Positions 6,360 through 8,201 of a stretch of DNA of 8,201 nt are shown piece after piece. The stretch is from an uncultured Clostridia bacterium (GTDB lineage: Bacteria > Bacillota > Clostridia > TANB77 > CAG-508), in contig CANQMG010000064.1 of the NCBI GenBank assembly GCA_947624925.1, positions 1-8,201 on the forward strand, read 5' to 3'. How positions within the stretch are numbered: position 1 is the first letter of the stretch; each line of letters opens with the position of its first letter. The translations under genes and the position numbers were made by a program. A model generated the notes under the pieces. That model made no database searches, was not told the origin of the DNA, and was given only the letters and a program-made list of their open reading frames with translations.

Positions 6360-6404
6360 GATGAGCCTAAATTTTCTAAATCCGAACTTTATTTTAGAAA
6401 ATAG
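6360..6404. repeat. intergenic repeat, copy A (stem-loop)
   Basis: The perfect 10-bp inverted repeat ATTTTCTAAA (6371-6380) / TTTAGAAAAT (6393-6402) has a 12-nt loop starting TCCGAA. It is clearly related to copy B at 7998-8045: by hand, 36 of 42 aligned bases match, plus one 3-base gap. In both copies a terminator hairpin stands 19-20 nt to the left. Read forward, both are open in the same frame, ending EPKFSKSELYFRK-stop here. No start codon or long open frame precedes it, so I treat it as a repeat rather than a gene. Confidence 0.65.
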
Positions 6405-6412
6405 AAAAATAA

Positions 6413-6441
6413 TTGTATATAAATTTTATGTATGATATATT
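6413..6441 (+). promoter_or_regulatory. promoter of the alpha-amylase gene
   Basis: -35 TTGTAT (6413-6418), a 17-bp spacer, and -10 TATATT (6436-6441) preceded by TGA, which makes an extended -10. TTGTATA (6413-6419) is repeated inverted as TATACAA (6448-6454) on the other side of the -10, a possible operator, though weak in AT-rich DNA. I found no catabolite-response (cre) consensus. Confidence 0.6.
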
Positions 6442-6477
6442 ATTAATTATACAAATAGTAATTAGTAGGAGGATAAT

Positions 6478-7917
6478 ATGATAAATGGTGTAATGGTACA
6501 ATATTTTGAATGGTATATGAATTGTAATCAAAATTTGTGGAATAAAATTTTTAATGAAGCAGAAAAAATAGCAGAGTTAGGAATAACTGCAGTATGGTTA
6601 CCACCTGCATATAAGGGAATTGGTGGAAAAGATGAAGTAGGTTATGGAGTATATGATGTTTACGATTTAGGAGAGTTTAATCAAAAGGGAACAATAAAAA
6701 CAAAATATGGTTCCAAAGATGAATATATAAAATGTATAAAAAAACTAGAAGAAACAGGAATAGAAGTGTATGCAGATATTGTATTAAATCATAAAATGGG
6801 AGCAGATTTTATTCAGACAATACCAGCAACAAAAGTAAATTGGGAAAATCATCAAGTACAAGAATCGAATTATGAAACAGTAAAAGTAGCAACTAAATTT
6901 ACATTTCCAGGAAGAAACGGAAAATATTCAGATTTTAAATGGAATTGGACCTATTTTGATGGAATAGACTACAATATGGCAAATGATGAAAAAACATTAT
7001 TGAAGTTTAAAGATAAAAGTTGGGAAAATGCAGTAGATGCAGAATTTGAAAATTATGATTATCTAATGGGTGCAGATTTAGACTTTGAAAATGAAAAAGT
7101 CAGAGAGGAATGTAAAAATTGGGGGAAATGGTATTTAGAAACTACAAAAGTAAATGGATTTAGATTAGATGCTGTAAAACATATTTCAGCTAGATTTTAT
7201 AAAGAATGGATACAGTACTTAAGGAAACTAACTGGAAAAGAATTATTTACAGTAGGAGAATATTGGTCAGGTGATATAAATAAATTACGTACATATATAG
7301 AAAAAACAGAAGGAGAGATTTCATTATTTGATGTTCCATTACACTATAATTTTAATAATGCTTCTAAAGATGCAAATTATGATTTAACAACAATATTTAA
7401 TAATACATTATTAAGAGATAATCCATATAAAGCTGTAACATTTGTAGATAATCATGATACAGAACCAGGACAAGCTTTAGAAAGCTTTGTTGAAAGATGG
7501 TTTAAAATAATAGCATATGGTATAATTCTTTTAAGAAAAGAGGGCTATCCATGTGTATTTTATGGTGATTTATATGGAATAGAAAAATACAATATTAAAC
7601 CAATAGAAGAAATAAAAAAACTGCTAAAATTAAGAAAAGAAAAATCATATGGAAATCAATATGACTATATAGATAATAAAAATTGTATAGGTTGGACAAG
7701 AGAAGGCGATGATGAACATATAAAATCAGGATTAGCAGTACTTATATCAAATGCTAATTATTCGGAAAAAAATATGTATATAGGTAAGAAATTTGCTAAT
7801 AAAAAATTTGTAGATGCAATGTGCAATATATTAGAGGAAGTAACAATAAATGAAGAAGGAATAGGAAATTTTAAGGTAAATGGAAAATCTGTATCTGTAT
7901 GGATTAATAAAGAATAA
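6478..7917 (+). CDS. amyA: cytoplasmic alpha-amylase (GH13, AmyA-like)
   Basis: This enzyme hydrolyses alpha-1,4 links in maltodextrins or glycogen-type glucans. The 479-residue protein has no signal peptide and begins at once with the barrel (VMVQYFEWYM, then VWLPPAYKG 39-47), as in intracellular AmyA enzymes. The four GH13 regions are intact: DIVLNH (100-105), GFRLDAVKH (227-235) with nucleophile Asp231, VGEYW (259-263) with acid/base Glu261, and FVDNHD (322-327) with Asp327. LMGADLDFENEKV (196-208) matches the calcium-site segment of liquefying-type amylases. A C-terminal beta domain follows from about 400. The start has AGGAGG (6467-6472), 5 nt upstream, and the gene ends in a double TAA. 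It has its own promoter and no sugar transporter or regulator beside it, so it looks monocistronic. No U-tract terminator is seen on its strand. Confidence 0.94.
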   Translation: MINGVMVQYFEWYMNCNQNLWNKIFNEAEKIAELGITAVWLPPAYKGIGGKDEVGYGVYDVYDLGEFNQKGTIKTKYGSKDEYIKCIKKLEETGIEVYADIVLNHKMGADFIQTIPATKVNWENHQVQESNYETVKVATKFTFPGRNGKYSDFKWNWTYFDGIDYNMANDEKTLLKFKDKSWENAVDAEFENYDYLMGADLDFENEKVREECKNWGKWYLETTKVNGFRLDAVKHISARFYKEWIQYLRKLTGKELFTVGEYWSGDINKLRTYIEKTEGEISLFDVPLHYNFNNASKDANYDLTTIFNNTLLRDNPYKAVTFVDNHDTEPGQALESFVERWFKIIAYGIILLRKEGYPCVFYGDLYGIEKYNIKPIEEIKKLLKLRKEKSYGNQYDYIDNKNCIGWTREGDDEHIKSGLAVLISNANYSEKNMYIGKKFANKKFVDAMCNILEEVTINEEGIGNFKVNGKSVSVWINKE

Positions 7918-7963
7918 TAAATATAATTTATAAATTAATAAATAATAGAAAATATTCAATTTT

Positions 7964-7990
7964 AAAAACGCTATCCGGGTTTGGATAGCG
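7964..7990 (-). terminator. intrinsic terminator for the yoeB-side transcript
   Basis: The perfect 8-bp GC-containing stem CGCTATCC (7969-7976) / GGATAGCG (7983-7990) has a 6-nt loop. On the minus strand it is followed by TTTTT (7968-7964), so it ends transcription coming from the toxin gene. On the plus strand the stem is followed by ATGCTTTGG, not a U-tract, so termination of amyA here is doubtful. Confidence 0.8.
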
Positions 7991-7997
7991 ATGCTTT

Positions 7998-8045
7998 GGT
8001 GAACCGAAACTTTCTAAATCCGAGCCTTATTTATTTAGAAAATGA
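7998..8045. repeat. intergenic repeat, copy B (stem-loop)
   Basis: The inverted repeat TTTCTAAAT (8011-8019) / ATTTAGAAA (8033-8041) has a 13-nt loop starting CCGAGCC. It aligns with copy A, including the terminator hairpin 20 nt to its left. Read forward it is open as GEPKLSKSEPYLFRK-stop, in the same frame as copy A, but an in-frame TAG at 7986 leaves no room for a gene. On the minus strand it lies in the 3' untranslated region of the toxin transcript. Confidence 0.65.
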
Positions 8046-8063
8046 AATGGTAATATATTTTTA

Positions 8064-8201
8064 TTATTCGTAATGTGACCACATACTTAATATTCTTACT
8101 GTTTGTTCTTTTTCTAATACTTCGTAAATAAGCCTATGTTGTATGTTTATTCTTCTTGAATATAAATCTTTTAAATCACCGTAATAATTTTTCATAAGGT
8201 G
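8064..8201 (-). CDS. yoeB: Txe/YoeB-family toxin, C-terminal part (5' end beyond window)
   Basis: The visible 45 residues match the second half of YoeB/Txe, a ribosome-dependent mRNA-cleaving toxin of a type II toxin-antitoxin pair. The segment LYSRRINIQHRLIYEV (fragment 13-28) parallels E. coli YoeB FWSRRITEEHRLVYAV, keeping the Arg equivalent to catalytic Arg65 (fragment Arg23). The end ILSMWSHYE keeps the catalytic His-Tyr pair (fragment 43-44), here followed by one extra Glu instead of ending at Tyr. The N-terminal half, including the region of Glu46, lies outside or at the edge. A YefM-type antitoxin gene would be expected upstream on the minus strand, beyond 8201. No frameshift or stop is seen, so the gene looks intact as far as visible. 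A terminator follows at 7964-7990. Confidence 0.85.
   Translation of the reverse strand, partial: HLMKNYYGDLKDLYSRRINIQHRLIYEVLEKEQTVRILSMWSHYE

Noticed and set aside
6273..6404. Small protein ending EPKFSKSELYFRK encoded through copy A
   Set aside because: The open stretch has no ATG, GTG or TTG start with a ribosome binding site, runs through the terminator hairpin, and in copy B the same frame is closed by a stop 12 bases before the repeat.
1..8201. CRISPR array, tRNA/rRNA gene, insertion sequence or prophage
   Set aside because: I found no spaced direct repeats, cloverleaf or rRNA sequence, transposase, integrase or phage gene.

Overview
The window is very AT-rich, with AAA/TTA/ATA-dominated codons, strong AGGAGG-type ribosome binding sites and consensus sigma-A promoters. 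This points to a low-GC Firmicute, most likely a clostridial or related gut anaerobe. A bile salt hydrolase gene fits an intestinal habitat. I cannot name the species.

Layout. (1) Bases 1-129: a possible 3' end of a plus-strand gene, a long hairpin, and a perfect 12-bp-stem terminator shared by the converging transcripts. (2) Bases 129-3343, minus strand: a complete copper-resistance operon in the order promoter/CsoR operator, csoR, acyl-CoA thioesterase-like hotdog gene, copZ, copA. The genes are 14 nt apart, overlapping by 1 nt, and 3 nt apart. (3) Bases 3344-3570: a divergent intergenic region with an extended -10 promoter. (4) Bases 3571-6226, plus strand: bile salt hydrolase, a GNAT acetyltransferase fused to a DUF402 domain, and a second RimJ/RimL-type GNAT. 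(5) Bases 6227-6477: a bidirectional terminator, the first copy of an intergenic repeat, and a promoter. (6) Bases 6478-7917: a cytoplasmic GH13 alpha-amylase. (7) Bases 7918-8201: a minus-strand terminator, the second repeat copy, and the C-terminal half of a Txe/YoeB toxin running off the right edge.

How the genes work together. CsoR should repress its own operon from a site lying between the -35 and -10 boxes. Cu(I) binding would release it, CopZ would carry Cu(I), and CopA would pump it out. The thioesterase is the only member without an obvious copper role. The bile salt hydrolase, acetyltransferases, amylase and toxin look like independent accessory or housekeeping units.

Most of the window is well-understood biology. 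The less expected items are the thioesterase inside the copper operon, the GNAT-DUF402 fusion, and a two-hairpin intergenic element present twice (about 6330-6404 and 7969-8045) whose copies also keep a common reading frame.
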